Assembly (NCBI GenBank): GCA_003508835.1
Contig: PUFA01000181.1
Coordinates: 744,001 to 808,000, forward strand
Reading direction: 5' to 3'
DNA from: Eonycteris spelaea
Lineage: Eukaryota; Chordata; Mammalia; Chiroptera; Pteropodidae
Length of the DNA: 64,000 nt
The notes below the pieces were generated by a model. That model was not told where the DNA came from, made no database searches, and worked only from the letters and a program-made list of their open reading frames with translations. This document shows positions 1 through 12,550 of the stretch, one piece after another; the first letter of the stretch is position 1, and every line of letters starts with the position of its first letter. The translations under genes were made by a program, and so were the position numbers.

Positions 1-545
1 TAGGACTTCCAATGCAGTATTGAAATGGGCATCCTTGTCTTGTTCCTGATCTTAAGGAAAATGCTTTTAGTCTTTCCCCATTTGAGTGCGATGTTAGCTG
101 TAGTTTTGTCATGTGTAGCCTTTATTATGTTGGGGTATGTTCCCACTATTACCACTTTGCTGACAGTTTTTATCATAAATGGATGCTAAATTTTGTTGAA
201 TGCTTTTTCTGCATCTGTTGATATGATCATACGGTTTTAATCTTTTGGTTTGTTAATGTGGTGTATCACATTAATTGATTTTGCGGATATTGTACCAGCC
301 TTGCATTCCAGGAATAAATCCAACTTGATCATGGTGTATGATATTTTTAATGTATTGCTGAATTCGGTTTGCTAATATTTTATTGAGGATTTTTGCATCA
401 ATATTTGTAAGAGATCGACCTACAGTTTTCTTTTTTTGTAATGTCTTTGTCTGGTTTTGGAATCAAGGTAGTGGTGGCCTCATAAAAGGAGTTAGGGAGC
501 CTTTCCTCTTCTTGAATTTTTTGGAATAGTTTGAGAAGAATAGGT
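1..545 (-). repeat. L1 LINE fragment, ORF2 reverse transcriptase region
   Basis: Read on the minus strand this is a decayed piece of L1 ORF2 spanning part of the reverse transcriptase domain. A short minus-strand reading frame at 398-682 contains the L1-typical string [10 protein letters not shown]. The plus strand has the familiar antisense L1 phrases for 'cataaatggatgct', 'ttctgcatctgttgatatga' and 'gtggtgtatcacatta'. Frameshifts and stops show that it is dead. It continues beyond the left edge of the window. Confidence 0.9.
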
Positions 546-554
546 GTTATTGTA

Positions 555-692
555 TACATTTTTGAGTGTTCTTTGCTAGGTACTGTGCCAGGATACAGAA
601 ATGAGTAAACTTGATCCCTCTCATTCTTCAATTTAGTAGGGATATAGACTTGCAAACAAATACATACAATAATGCAGTGCAAGATTTCTCAG
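555..692. repeat. possible ancient interspersed repeat (unassigned)
   Basis: The stretch contains a 'gctaggtactgtgccaggat' motif followed by an 'aatgagtaaac' block. This is the kind of sequence found in several old mammalian repeats. I cannot name the family, and no gene is visible. Confidence 0.3.
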
Positions 693-693
693 C

Positions 694-908
694 CATGGCG
701 TTATTGACGTTTTAGGTGGATAATTCACTGTTAAGGAGATCTGTGCTGTGTAGTATAGGATATTTTTCAGCATACCTGGCCTTTTCGCATTGGATGCCAA
801 TAGCACTCCCTCCCCCCAGTTGTGATGATCCAGAATGTCTCCAGACATTGCCAGATATCCCCTGGAGAACAACATCACCTCTGACTGAGACCAACTGGTG
901 TAATGAAT
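694..908 (-). mobile_element. MER20 (hAT-Charlie non-autonomous DNA transposon)
   Basis: About 215 bp matches the layout I know for MER20, in reverse orientation. It shows 'ggataattc', a 'cagcatacctggcc' block, 'ttggatgccaatagcactcc', 'cagttgtgatgatcc' and 'atgtctccagacattgccag', and ends in a degraded hAT terminal inverted repeat near 'gagaccaactggtg'. The length fits the roughly 220-bp family. MER20 copies are known in other mammals as donors of transcription factor sites. Nothing here shows that this copy is active. Confidence 0.8.
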
Positions 909-2080
909 GCTAAGATTACCATCAGCGGAATGTACAGAGTGCTGTTATAGTACAAATGAAGTAGAGTTAAGGGATGTTTAGGTGGAATGTCTCCTGAGGG
1001 AGTGAGATTTTATATGGGTCTTGAGGAAAAGTAGGAGTAAAAGGGTATTATATACCTGAGAGCATGAAAGATCAATATCTAAGAGGGTCATTACTAATAG
1101 TTTGTGGCTATAGGCAATTTATGAGGTTTGGGATGGATTAATTTGGTAAAAAGAAGCTGAAAAGGTACTTTGGGGACTTTTTTTCCCCTTTTAACTAATT
1201 GAGGCATAATTAATACAGCAAAGTACATAAATATTAAATGTGAGCATAAATATTAAGTGTTTAATTTTTTGCAGAGGTTACTCATGTAACCTCCATGCAG
1301 AAGAAGATATGGAACATTTCTTGAAGGGCAGTTTTTGCTCTATTCCTAATTGATATGAAATTTACATAAAAGCAGAAGTATAGTATAAGATTAAGGTTTT
1401 TCAAAGAATACTCTGGAGTATTATAGAGAATAGATGGGCAGAATAGGAGATTGGTTAAGAGGTTATCACAGAAGTCTAAAGTATTAGAGCTGACGTGATG
1501 GATTTGAGAGAGATTAAGGCAGAAAAATTGATGGAATTGGGGTCTTCCTAGAGGTAGGGGAAAGGATATATTGTGGATGACTATTTTGAAAGGTAACAAG
1601 GAAAAGGTAATGATTTTGGCTTTGGTTGTATATCAGGAGAGACCAGGTTATGTTGGGGGTAACAATTAAAAAATGTAGTAGCTTTTAATAGGACAAAGTT
1701 TTGCTTGCATGCTATATGTATAGTGTGTGATTGGTGAGGGCTTCTGCTTGTTCTCAATATGCAGGGTCTCAGGCTGATGGAAGCTTCATATCAACACACG
1801 GTTCCATGATCTCTACGGCAATGGGAAGGAGGTGGTTGCTGATTACTGGCTCTTAAAGTCTACCTAGAAGTGGGGCTTGACATTTTGGCTTATTGTTCAT
1901 TGGCTAGAACAAGTCATATGACCTTAAGAGATTCCACAGAGGATAGGGAAGTGCAGTCCTACTATGTGTCCTGAAGAGAACTGAAATATTTCAACCATGG
2001 TAAATATTTGCCGTATGTTGAGTTACAGTGTATTTAGTCTTGTAAAAAGTGAATTATGTTGAAATTTGTGGTAAGAATCT
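909..2080. other. intronic stretch without a recognisable gene
   Basis: No open reading frame of interest, RNA gene or promoter is visible. Positions 1190-1270 weakly resemble an old L1M 3' end. Positions 1735-1990 look like an old repeat of a family I cannot name. Confidence 0.5.
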
Positions 2081-2084
2081 TAGT

Positions 2085-2290
2085 AATGAGAGCTACCATT
2101 TATTGAGCATTTACTGTATGCTAGGTACTTTAAGATATATTTTTTACAACATTCCTGCAGAGTAGATGGCAGTCCTATTTTATAGTGGGGAAACTGATGT
2201 TCATGAGGTTAAATAACTCTTTAAGATCACATAGCATAAGTGATGGAGCTAGAATGTGTCTAAAGCCTGAGCTAGTTGTACTTTACTTGG
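2085..2290 (-). repeat. MIR SINE, reverse orientation
   Basis: The order is the reverse complement of a MIR: 'taccatttattgagcattta', 'tgctaggtact', 'tatagtggggaaactgatg', 'gaggttaaataact' and then 'agatcacatagc'. These are the degraded tail, core and tRNA-related parts of this tRNA-derived ancient SINE. Its divergence is typical of MIR. Confidence 0.85.
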
Positions 2291-3890
2291 TTGAGTAGCA
2301 CCTACTTGGCAGTAGGGTGGAGAGAGAAAAAAACTTTGATTGCTAATCAATCAAATATTGTTAATTAAACTTAAATGATACAGCAGTGGTATGTATTCTT
2401 TCTGTAAACATTTTTCTCTAAGATTTGTTTCTGAAATTTCAAAAGTTCAAACTATTTCACTGCATTTTAAAGATTCATGGTTTAAAAGCTGTTTCTTGTC
2501 CATTCTTTTTTTTTTTAAACCAACTTCTATCTGATTTCTGCCTGTATTGCTCTACTGAACCTGTTCTCTAAGGTTACCTTTTGAGTGTGAGAATCATCAT
2601 CAGTTCTTTGTATATACGGAATGCTAGTGTATGTGTTACTTCTCTATTACTCTTAAAGCTTTCAGTGTGAATTGCGGGGGTGTTGGTAATTAAAATAAGA
2701 GGGCGTCTGGCTGTTAGGAATAGAAAGTGAAGTAGAAGCCTGAGTCAGATGTAGGGATTTTTGTAAGAAAGCCTTAGGAAAGATTAAAGGAAGCAAATCT
2801 GATCTGTAAAACTGTCTTCTTACCTCTGTTGGAAGGAAAGTGCTTTTTTGAGAGGCTAACAGTACTTTGACATGAAGTTAATGGATAGAGCTAAGCCTCT
2901 ATAATGGGGAAGGCCCTTGAGAAGTTAATCAAAGCATTTCCAGTATCCAAGCTATCCTTACACGTTGGGCCTGGTTGGTCTTTGGAAAATCAGTTTTTGC
3001 CTTAAAATCAGAAAAGCCTTAAATAATGGAAAAAAGTTACTTAGAATAAGTTATACATGGTATATAAAATTTAAAAGAAGCAAAGTTACAACGTGAAAAC
3101 TAAGTTATCCTGTACTCCTTCCCATAGGCAACCACATTTCTTTTGTATCCTTTCAAAGATAGTTGGCATTAAACATTTGAATGATGGATCAGGCATAGAG
3201 GAAATACCCTTATTATGTAAGTCTGCAGAAGAACAGTAAACATTTACAATTACTTCATCAAAAGTTTGAGAAGGAGAGACCTGAAAAGTTTTCTGTTAGC
3301 AAGTTAATTGTATGGCGTACTTGGCTAATTTAGGATATATAACTTATTGGTATTTTTTTCACTTAGTAATTTAGTGTGCACAAAAAAAGTAAAAAATATT
3401 TCTAATTTGTGTATTACATTTTCAGGGAATGGGACTTTGAGTTTAGAGAGACTGTCTCCCTGTGAGCAAAGTACTTTGTTAAGTGCTAGGGGAAAAAAGG
3501 TGTTCATGAAAGACAGGTTTAGAATTCACAAGGAGATTACATTTATGTGTGGTCCTTTATGTCTTCCACTTACAGTGCTTAACACTTCACCACTCCCTTC
3601 TTTAAAATATATTTTTTACTGGTTTTCTTTCTGACTTTTCCTAACTGTAGATGTCTCTTAGCACTTGATGCTTTTCTTTGTTTGTTTCTTTGGTCTTCTT
3701 TCTCTCTTTCCACTGCCTCTCCCAACCCTTTCCTTTATATCCATTTACCTTCCTGAGATTTCTTGTATTTCTTGGATATCCATAGACACATCAGGTTCAA
3801 TATATCTAAAAGAAATGGATCATTTTCATTTCCTCTTGCAAGAGGTTCTTAATTACCTACCTGTTTCAATGTTAATAACATGTTTTTTTT
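2291..3890. other. intronic stretch without a recognisable gene
   Basis: AT-rich intronic DNA. Positions 3060-3180 weakly resemble an old L1M 3' UTR ('cccataggcaaccacatt'). The short reading frames here have low complexity and match no protein family I know. Confidence 0.5.
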
Positions 3891-3894
3891 TTTT

Positions 3895-4050
3895 TTAAGT
3901 CAGCTTTACCATGGTAATTTACTTGCAGTAAAATTCACACATTTTTAATGTATAGATCAATGGCTGTAACTGTCACCCTAGTGAAGCTATTGAGCATTTT
4001 TATTCTTGTGAGAAGATACTTCTTATTTTGTGAAACCTTATTTTAGGAGT
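3895..4050 (-). repeat. old L1M 3'-end fragment
   Basis: 'gtaaaattcacacatttttaatgtatagatcaatggctg' followed by a decayed 'accacaat'-type block is the antisense form of an old L1M 3' UTR. It is short and diverged. Confidence 0.5.
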
Positions 4051-4329
4051 AGGGACATAAGGGTGATTGATTATGCAGATGGTGACCTTGCTGAGTGAGA
4101 TTTATAGTCAAGTGGGAATAATGACTAAAATTGGTGAGAGGATGGTACTGACATTGAAGGTACAGGATGGGGAAAAGGGTGTTGCTGCTGGATGCACTCC
4201 ATCCCTGTAAGCGTTGTTTTAGTTCTTGTTTTCACTGGTAGGTTAAGATTGCCACTTTTTTGTTTTGTTTTTTTGTTTTATTGTATATTCATGGGTATTT
4301 CTATATGCTTTAGAGTGGTGAAAAGAGAA

Positions 4330-4530
4330 AGTTTATCATCATGGATGTTCTCATTGCTCTGTGACCTTGAACAAATTGCAAACCTCTCTGAGTCTCAGTT
4401 TCATCATCTGCAAGATGGAGATTAATAATACCTGTCACATAGAATTCTTAAGAGGATTCAATGCCATTATTATGTATAGCTCATAGAACAGCATATGGCA
4501 TATTGTGTTATATATGTTAGCTGGTATTAT
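4330..4530 (+). repeat. MIR SINE
   Basis: Plus-strand MIR core: 'ctctgtgaccttgaacaaat', 'ctctgagtctcagtttcatc', 'atctgcaagatggagattaa' and then 'aagaggattcaatg'. The order and spacing match the MIR consensus. Confidence 0.88.
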
Positions 4531-4679
4531 TACTTTTTAACTGACTTAAAAATCTATCTTTTCTGCTCTCCTTTTAGTTCCTTTTACATATTACTGTAAG
4601 ATTTATCTTGTAACACCACCCTTCTGTTATCCATTCTAACTTACAAAGGTACAGTATCCTCTGGCAACTATTTGCGTCT

Positions 4680-5690
4680 TTTTTTTTTTTCAATTGTGGT
4701 AGAATATACAAACAGTAAAGTGCACAGATAAGTTTTACAAATGAAAAACATTAAGATCCTATGATCTAGCCAAAATATGACATTTTACAGATGAGGCAGC
4801 TGAGGCTCAAAGATAATTAAGACAGAAGTGGGATGACTTATTCGTACAGTCATTATTATTCACAGTGATGATCCTGAGTTACAGGAAAATAGTAGTATGT
4901 TCAGTGTGCTTTGCTTTATGAAAAGGGAAACACAACTATGGAAGTATCTAATACAGTCAGGAAATATTTCTATCCCAAATGGTTAAAATAAACTTTAAAA
5001 AATTCACATAACGTTAAATTAATAATTTTAAAGTGAACAATTCAGTGGCATTTAGTACATTTAGTATTGTTGTGCAACCACCACCTCTACTCTAAAGTAA
5101 AGCATTTTACTTACTATAGAAACAAACCCTTTACTCTTTAAGCTGTTGTTTCTTTCTTCTCTTTCTCCTACCCCTGATAACCACCAGTTTGCATTCTATC
5201 TCTGTAGATTGCCTATTCTGGATATTTCAGATAAATGGAATCATGTTGTATAACTATTTGTATCTGTTTGTTTTTTTTTTTTTCACTTAGCATAATGTTT
5301 TGCAGCTTTATTTTGTAACATGTATTAGTATTTTGTTTTCATGGCTGAATAATAATTCTTTTATATATATGTTACTACTACTTTTATCCATTCATTGTTG
5401 ATAGACATCTGTGGCTGTTTTTTACCTTTTTGTTATTGTAAATTGTGTTCCTCTGAACATGTGTGTGTATGTACTTCTTTGAGTGCCTGTTTTAGTTCTT
5501 GTGTGTTTATACCTGAATAAATTGCTGTGGTCATATGGTAATTCCGTGTTTAACTTTGAGAACTGCCAACTGTCCACAGTGGCTGAAACCGTTTTTACAT
5601 TTCCCACCAGCAGTGGATAAGGGTTCCAGTTTTCTTCACATCTATTCCAACAGTTTGTTATTTTCGTACTTATTTTTTAAAATATATTAT
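4680..5690 (-). repeat. old L1M 3'-end and ORF2 C-terminal fragments
   Basis: Two overlapping relics. Positions 4685-4790 and 4985-5690 carry the antisense L1M 3' end: 'gtgaacaattcagtggcatt', 'gttgtgcaaccaccacctct', 'aaatggaatcatgttgtata' and 'tttcacttagcataatgttt'. The second then runs into the ORF2 C-terminal region ('gaactgccaactgtccacag'). No intact frame survives. Confidence 0.8.
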
Positions 5691-5699
5691 AACCATCCT

Positions 5700-6680
5700 T
5701 GTGGGAAATAATTGGATCATCATAAAAGGGGATGGTTATATATTAGAAATTAATACAACGTATACAGTATCATATTGAGTGGCTTTTTCCATTAATGCAA
5801 GCTGAAGGTATATATTTGTCATTTTTTAGCTTGGTTTAATTTTAAAGCTATGTTGAATGAAATTTGAGATTTTAGTTTCCCTCTGAGTTATATTTAGTGT
5901 CATTCTTGGTACTTTAGAGAGGAAATTTTGAAACTCATTAATTTTCAAAAAAGGGGTAAGCTTATTCGAGGCAGGTATTATTTTTTACTCTCTTTTGTTA
6001 TTTAATAAATATAAATGAAAATAATTGTTTCTATATTTTCCTCTCCCACTTAATCATTTCTGAATTCTCAGCATCTAGGACAGTGCCTGGGACTTGGTTA
6101 AGGCTTAGTAAATATTGAACAAATTATGGTTATTTTGGTTTTACTGGTTGGTTTTGATATTGTTCTAGTTGCCTCAAATGAAAGCAAGTTGGTTCGAGAT
6201 TGATAGAAATAAGAATGCTGATCTTGTAGTCATTCCCTCTTCCCCTATGAGTTATTGTATATATTTGAATATTGGAATGTGGATCATTGTTAAACCTTAA
6301 TGTTAATGACTTGCTATGATAATTATATATTTTAGCGTATGGTCAAAACTGATATTTCTCCCACAAAATTTTTACATTTTTAAAGGATGTTTTGCCCCTC
6401 TTTTTTGTGATAATTTTCTTTTTACTTACTGTTAAAATAATTGTTTAGAATAAAATGGATTTCTCAATTTTCTAATATTCTGATAAACCATAAAACTTAT
6501 TAACTGTAAAGGAAGAAGTATTGTGAAAATTTAATATTCTTTCAAGGATTAATTGTAGAAATCAAAATAAATGCTAGACTATCATTTTAATACATAGCTC
6601 TCAGTAGATAAGGGCTTATAACTTTGGAGATTTCACTAAAAAGTCAGGCATTTTTTAATATATTTTTCCCTAGCTTTATT
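5700..6680. other. intronic stretch without a recognisable gene
   Basis: AT-rich with no coding signal. A short 'cagcatctaggacagtgcct' segment near 6070 may be a piece of an old SINE or LINE. Confidence 0.45.
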
Positions 6681-6689
6681 CAGCTGTAA

Positions 6690-7740
6690 TTGAATGCATT
6701 TTTAAAATTTTTTAACTAATTTTAGGCTTATGGAAAAATTACATAGTAGTGTGTTTAGATATGCCTTCATTCAGCTTTTCCTAAACTTACATAATAATAT
6801 AATAATTACCAGGACAAGGAAATTAGCATTGGTTTAATATTATGAACTTAACCTGAGCCCTAAGTTGGATTTTACCAGTTTTTCCACTAATAACCTTTTT
6901 TTTGTTCCAGGATCTAACACTACAAGTTGTTGTGTCCTTGGTCTCCTCCAGACTATGATGGTACCTTGTCTTTCATGACCTTGACACTTTTTCTTCAGTC
7001 TTGGCCCTTTTTTAAATCAACATTGGCACTTTTGATGAGTACTGGTTAGTTAATTTTAAAATGTCTCAGTTTGGGTTTTATTTGGTGTTTTTCTCATGAT
7101 TAGATTGAGGGTATGTATTTTTGTTAAGAATACTACAGAGTGGTATTGTGCCCTTCTCAGTGCAGCATATCAGGGATATGATATCTGATGTTGGTATGTC
7201 TTATTACTGTTGATGTTAAACTGATTCATTTGCTTAAGGTGGTTACCTGCTGCATTTCTCCATTTTAATGACGACTCTTCCTTTTGTAATTAGTTAATAT
7301 CCCGAGACTATGCATTTCATGGTACTTTTGCCAAAACTAAGAAACTGACGTGGTTAATTATTACTTATTAACTGAACTCCAGGCTGTATTTGGATTTCAC
7401 CAGGTTTTCATTAATATTCTCTTTCTGTCACAGTTGCCTCTGGAATGTGACCGTTTCTCGTTCTTTCTGTCCTTGTTTTTCATGACCTTGATAGTCTTAA
7501 GGTGTACTGGCTAGCTATCCTGAATAGTGTTCCTCAATCTAGGTTTGCCTGTTTTTCTCACGATTAGAGGTGATTGGTTTGGGGAGAGAATACCATATAG
7601 ATGTAGTGCCTTTCTCATTGTATCATGTCGAGGAGGTACATGATATCCACATGATACTGGTGATATTAGCTGCCCTCACTTGGTTAATATAGTGTTTGCC
7701 AGATTTCATTGCTGTGTAAAGTTATAAATTTTTTTTTGGT
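6690..7740 (-). repeat. two adjacent L1M 3'-UTR segments
   Basis: Two related blocks follow one another. The first (about 6900-7300) has 'ttgtctttcatgaccttgac', 'tctcatgattagattgaggg' and 'cagcatatcagggatatgat'. The second (about 7390-7740) repeats the order with 'ttgtttttcatgaccttgat', 'ctcacgattagaggtgattg' and 'ggaggtacatgatatccaca'. This is the long 3' UTR of old L1M elements in antisense. Seeing it twice implies two insertions or a local duplication. Confidence 0.75.
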
Positions 7741-7749
7741 CAGTGAAGT

Positions 7750-10210
7750 TCTTGTGGGAAGGCTTTTAACTACAAATTCAGTTTTATTTAATGGAAACAG
7801 AGCTATTTAAGTTATCTATTCTTGAGTTAATTTTGATAGTTTGCGTTTTTCAAGAACTTTGTTCATTTCATCTAAGTTATCAAATTTAATGGTAAAAATT
7901 ATTCATATTTCCTTATTCTTTTAATGTCTATGGGGTCTTAATGATAATCCCTCTTTAATTCCTGATGTAGTCATTTGTATCTTATCTCTTTTTTTCTAGG
8001 TCAGTATGGCTAGGGATTTATCTATTTTATCTTTTCAAAAAACTAGAGTTTGGTGAAATTGATTTTTCTCTATTGGTTTCTTTCATTCTCTTTTCAATTT
8101 TATTGTGATTTTATTATGATTTCAAATCTTATTTTCTAATATAAGGATTTAATGTCATAAATTTCCCTTTAAGTACTTCTTTAGCAATGCACCACAAAGT
8201 TTGATATAGTGTTTTCACCTTTATTCAATTCAAAGTGTTTTCTAATTTTCCTTGTGTCCCACTCTTTGGCCAACTCTGTGTTATTTAGGAATGTTCAATT
8301 TCCAAATATGAGGAAGGTTCCTCATTTAATTCCTAATTTAATTCTGTGGTCAGGGAACATACTTTATATGAATTGGATTTTTTATATTTATTGAGACATG
8401 TTTATGGCCCAGTGTATGTTCAGATTTGGTTAATGTTTATAAGCACATGAGAATAATGTTGTTCTGCATTTGTTGGATTGAGTGCTTTATAAATGTGAGT
8501 TCGGTCAAGTTAATTTGAGTGCTATTTAAGTTTCTATATACCTATTAATTTAACTGTTGTCTCAGTTATTAGAGAGGAATGTTGAATTGTCACAATAATT
8601 GTTCATTTGTCTATTTTCCTTTCAGTTTTGCTACATGTATTTTGAAGCTTTGTTATTAGGTGCATACATATTTAGTATTGTTTTGTGTTCTTGATGACTT
8701 GTCTTTTTCTCGTTATGAAAGATCCCTTTTTGTTTTGCAATATTCTTTGTTCTGAATGGTCCTTTGGTAATTTAGCCACTCCAGCACTCTTTAAGCATTT
8801 TGTTTTATTTGTGGTAAAATATACATAACGTAAATGTACCATTTTAGCCATTTTTAAATATACAATAATGCATTAAGTATATTCACAGTGTTGTGCAATT
8901 ATCTCCACTATTCATCTCCAGAACTTTTTAATCATCCCAAACAGAAAATATGTTTCATTAAAACAGTAGCTCACATTTCCTCCTCCTCTGGGCCTTATAA
9001 TCTCTCTTATACATTCTGTCTCTGAATTCACCTATTCTAGGTACCTCATCTAAGTGGAATCATAAGTATTTATCCTTTTGTGACTGGCTTATTTCACTTA
9101 CATAATGTTTTCATGTCTCATTCATGTTGTTGCATGTCTCAAGAATTTTATTTCTTTTGAAAAGGCTAAATAATATTCTGTTAATGTATATGTCATGTGT
9201 TGTTTATTCATTCATCTGTTGATAGATATTTGAGTTGTTTGTACCTTTGGCTGTTGTGAATAATGCTGCTACAAACATTGGTGTACACGTATCTTTTTGA
9301 GGACCTTGCTTTCAGTTCTTTTGGGTACATACCTAGGGCTACTCCAGTATTGTTAACCTTAGTATTTGCATTGTATCTCTTCCTTGCTTTTAATCTATTT
9401 TTGGCTTTATATTTAAAATGAATTTCTTGTTGACAGTTCTTTTAAATTGCCTTTTTAAATTGCTTTTTCTATACATCCTGACTATCTCTTTTATGTGGAG
9501 TACCCTTAGACCATTTACATTTAATGAAAATAACAATATGGCTGTGTTTAAATATTTCTTCTTGCTATTCATTTTCTGTTTGACCCATCTTTTGGTTCAT
9601 TTTGCCCTTCTTTGTCTTGTTTGGACTGAGTATATTTATTCAATTTTTATCTCTACTATTGGCTTAACAAGTCATAATTTTTAAAAGTGGTTATTCTAGG
9701 GTTACAATAGGCCCTATCACATTTCATTTTCAAATAATATTTACTACCTATAATGTAAGAACCTTCCAACAGCATTCTTCTATTTCTCCCTCTAATCCTT
9801 TGTGCTATTGTTGTCATACGTTGTACTTGTATGTGTGTTCAAAACTCTAGATTTCATTGTTGTTTTGCTTTTAATAGTCCATTATATTTTAAAGATAATT
9901 GAAAAGTTCTTTTAAAATGTTCTTTTATATTTATACCATGTTATTTATCCTTTCTATTGCTCTTCATTCCTTTGTGTAGATTTAACAAGTTTCTACTGAT
10001 TATGGCTAATGTTTCATATTTTTTTGGAATGTCTTTAATTTTCAATTGAGTATAATGTCAGTTTTACTTATTTGTATGCTGACTATTTTTGTCTAGCTTT
10101 AAAGAATGTTATACTTTGTTTTGATTGGCAGTTATTTGTGGATGAGCTTGATCCTCTCAAGGCTGTTTTTAAGCTTTGTTAAAGTGAATTTAGAAAAGTT
10201 TTTATGCCAG
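7750..10210 (-). repeat. old L1M ORF2 relic with a nested L1M 3' end
   Basis: Antisense L1 ORF2 endonuclease-side sequence ('ttagcaatgcaccacaaagt', 'ttccaaatatgaggaaggtt', 'gaccatttacatttaatgaa') runs from about 7800 to 10200. At about 8790-9340 it is interrupted by another L1M 3' end ('tgtggtaaaatatacataac', 'gtgttgtgcaattatctcca', 'gaataatgctgctacaaaca'). The reading frames are destroyed. Confidence 0.75.
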
Positions 10211-10214
10211 GGCT

Positions 10215-10850
10215 AATTTAGCTCTGTTACTAAGGTATGACCCTTTTAGGGTCTCTACTGAGTGCTCCAGGTCTTCAACAAGGACTCTCCATTGTGGTTG
10301 TTTTGGGATTCTATCTCCCAGCCTTGTGTGACATCTGAGAATTCAGCCACCTAACAGTTCTTTCCCTGGTCTTGTAGAATTTTACCCTGTGCATGTGTGA
10401 CTAGTATTCAGTCAGATACTGAAGTTATCCCCTGAACAGTTCTGGAATTCTATCCCTAAAACGCCCACTTTCTCTATTTCTGTTGCTTGGCCTAACTGAA
10501 CTCTGATCTCTGTTTTTTCAGTTAGAGAGACTGCCATACTTGGAATCCCCTTCCCTGGACTGCATTTTGGAAAGTGTTTCCAGGTGGAAAGCCAGTGACG
10601 ATAGAATTTACCTTGTTTGTTTCACTCCTCTCAGAGCTTGAAGTCATGTGTTGCCTCTTGTCCAAAGTCTGAAAACGAATTATATATATTTTTCCAGTTT
10701 TGCAGGCGTTTGCGACAGGAAGGTAAATACTGTTCCAGGCATTCTGTCATTGCTCAGAAGCAGACATCGATTCCAAATTTGCATATACTGTTTCAAAAAC
10801 AACTTGGTTTAAATTTTTCATTGTGTTATGGACAGTATTGCAGCATCATT
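10215..10850 (-). repeat. probable L1M/HAL1-type 5' region
   Basis: The sequence is less AT-rich and continues directly from the L1M ORF2 relic in the direction where an L1 5' region belongs. I recognise the style ('taaggtatgaccctttt...', 'atctgagaattcagcc') but not a specific subfamily. The 83-residue frame at 10617-10868 looks accidental. Confidence 0.4.
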
Positions 10851-10851
10851 A

Positions 10852-11032
10852 TTATTTTTTTTTATTGAAGTATAGTTGACATACAATATATATGTTTAAG
10901 GTGTACAACATAGTGATTCTATATTTATATACTTTATGATGTGATTACCATTATAAATCTAGTAACCATCTGTCACTGAGTAAGGTTATAATGATATTAT
11001 TGACTCTCTTCACTGTGCTGTAGTGTGATATT
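10852..11032 (-). repeat. L1MA-like 3' end fragment
   Basis: A poly-T run then 'ttattgaagtatagttgaca', 'taaggtgtacaacatagtga' and 'agtaaccatctgtcact' is the antisense 3' UTR of an L1MA-type element, cut off after about 180 bp. Confidence 0.8.
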
Positions 11033-12080
11033 ATTATTGATTGAGTTGCGACAGCACATATTTGACATATTTCTGCTCACTCTTTTGCCCGTTGGAAGAG
11101 TTAGTGGGGTTGGTGGAAGAATATATCCCATTTAGAAATAAGTGAATGGAAAATATGTAATAAAAACAGATACAAAGTGGCATGAGGACTTTTTTCTACA
11201 ATATCCTAGTGGGTTAGTGGAATTGATAAGAATTTACATGCAAGGGAACAACTGAAATAGATTTGGAAGGGTGGATAAAATTTATAGGCAGAGATGATGT
11301 TTGGTGGATAGCATTTCAGATAATACTAGCACTAATAAATATATGTAATGCCACTGGTGAGAACCCTGAAAAGTCAACCTGGAGAAGTTTGTAATAGTGG
11401 GAAGTTGTGGGCCATTTAAAGTTTTTGAGCAGGAGGATTGAGTGCTACTTTAAAGATCTCATATGAGTCAGGGTTGCTGTATTCATTAGGGTCTTTGTAA
11501 GCAGAAAAGTGACACAATCTTAAGGAGAAAATAAATTTATTGTAAGACTATTAAATTGCTCAGAGACTCAAAAGAAAGGCTGGAGAGCCAGTCTAGGGCA
11601 GTTCCTGGGGTCTTGGTATCAGGAATGGATTGACAACCAGGATGTCACCAGAATGAATGCCACTCATTTTTTCCTTCAAACTGTGTCATTTGCTCAAAAT
11701 TCAGAATCCCTGAAAACAGAGTGGTTTTGCTTGGTTCGTTACTTATCTATGACAGGAGAACTAGACATCTTTATAGATAGTTTTGCCTAGGCAGAGGGAG
11801 GTAATTTCCCAAAAGGAAATCTAGTACTATTACTAAAAATTTGGGATAGACACTGGGAGGCCAGGAAGTAGCTATACACGTACATCCTGGTGGATTGAAG
11901 GGCAAAGACTGGGGAGATTGGAATACTTGTTTGGAGGCTTTTTTGTTCTAGCACAGACAAGAGGTAACAGAGACCTGAACAAAAGGTGGGTGGCTCTGTG
12001 ATTGGGATGAGGGTTTGATGTGAAAAACACTGTGAAGGTAGAATCTGTACACATTTAGTAACAACTGCTATTTCAGCTAC
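11033..12080. other. intronic stretch without a recognisable gene
   Basis: No coding or RNA gene signal. Positions 11230-11460 ('gagcaggaggattgagtgct') and 11480-11640 ('ttcattagggtctttgtaag') look like old interspersed repeats that I cannot assign. Confidence 0.45.
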
Positions 12081-12084
12081 ACAG

Positions 12085-12335
12085 ATGTCTCTAAAGTGCC
12101 TAGGTCCCCAAACCCCTGGGATGCGAACCAGTATTGGTCTGTGGCCTGTCAGGTACTGGCTGGATAGCAGGAGGTGAGTGGCCCAATGAGTCAAGTGTCG
12201 TCTGTATTTGCAGCCACTCCCTAGCACTAACATCACTGCCTCAGCTCCACCCCTCAGATCATCAGGCACTAGATTCTTATAGGGGCACTGGTCCCTGGTG
12301 CCAGAAAGGTTGAGGACCGCTGGTAGGTGACTGGG
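12085..12335 (+). mobile_element. MER1-like hAT-Charlie DNA transposon
   Basis: About 250 bp. Near one end is 'taggtccccaaacccctggg' and at the other 'aaggttgaggaccgctgg', an imperfect terminal inverted repeat. Inside are 'tattggtctgtggcctgtca', 'agcaggaggtgagtgg' and 'cagatcatcaggcactagat', which I recognise from the MER1 family. It encodes no transposase. The frame antisense to it (11787-12269) is chance. Confidence 0.75.
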
Positions 12336-12344
12336 AGAAAGTTG

Positions 12345-12550
12345 ATGATGAGGTATAGCAGAAACCTGGTTCTGTAACTGGTTCTGTTACTTACCAGCTA
12401 TGTTATTGGTGAGAAAATTACTTCTCTGAGCCTCAATTATAATTTGGGTTAATAATTATTTTAGGACAGTTGTGAGAATTCAATAAAATAAGCAAAATGC
12501 CTGCAATATAAGATGAATTCAATGTGAATGTTTAGTTCCCTTTATTATTA
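12345..12550 (+). repeat. MIR SINE
   Basis: 'ctgttacttaccagctatgt', 'gagaaaattacttctctgag', 'cctcaattata' and 'gacagttgtgagaattcaat' follow the MIR order on the plus strand. It lies directly after the MER1-like element. Confidence 0.85.

Noticed and set aside
11787..12269. A 160-codon minus-strand frame as a gene
   Set aside because: It runs antisense through a MER1-like transposon and has no recognisable domain or splice context.
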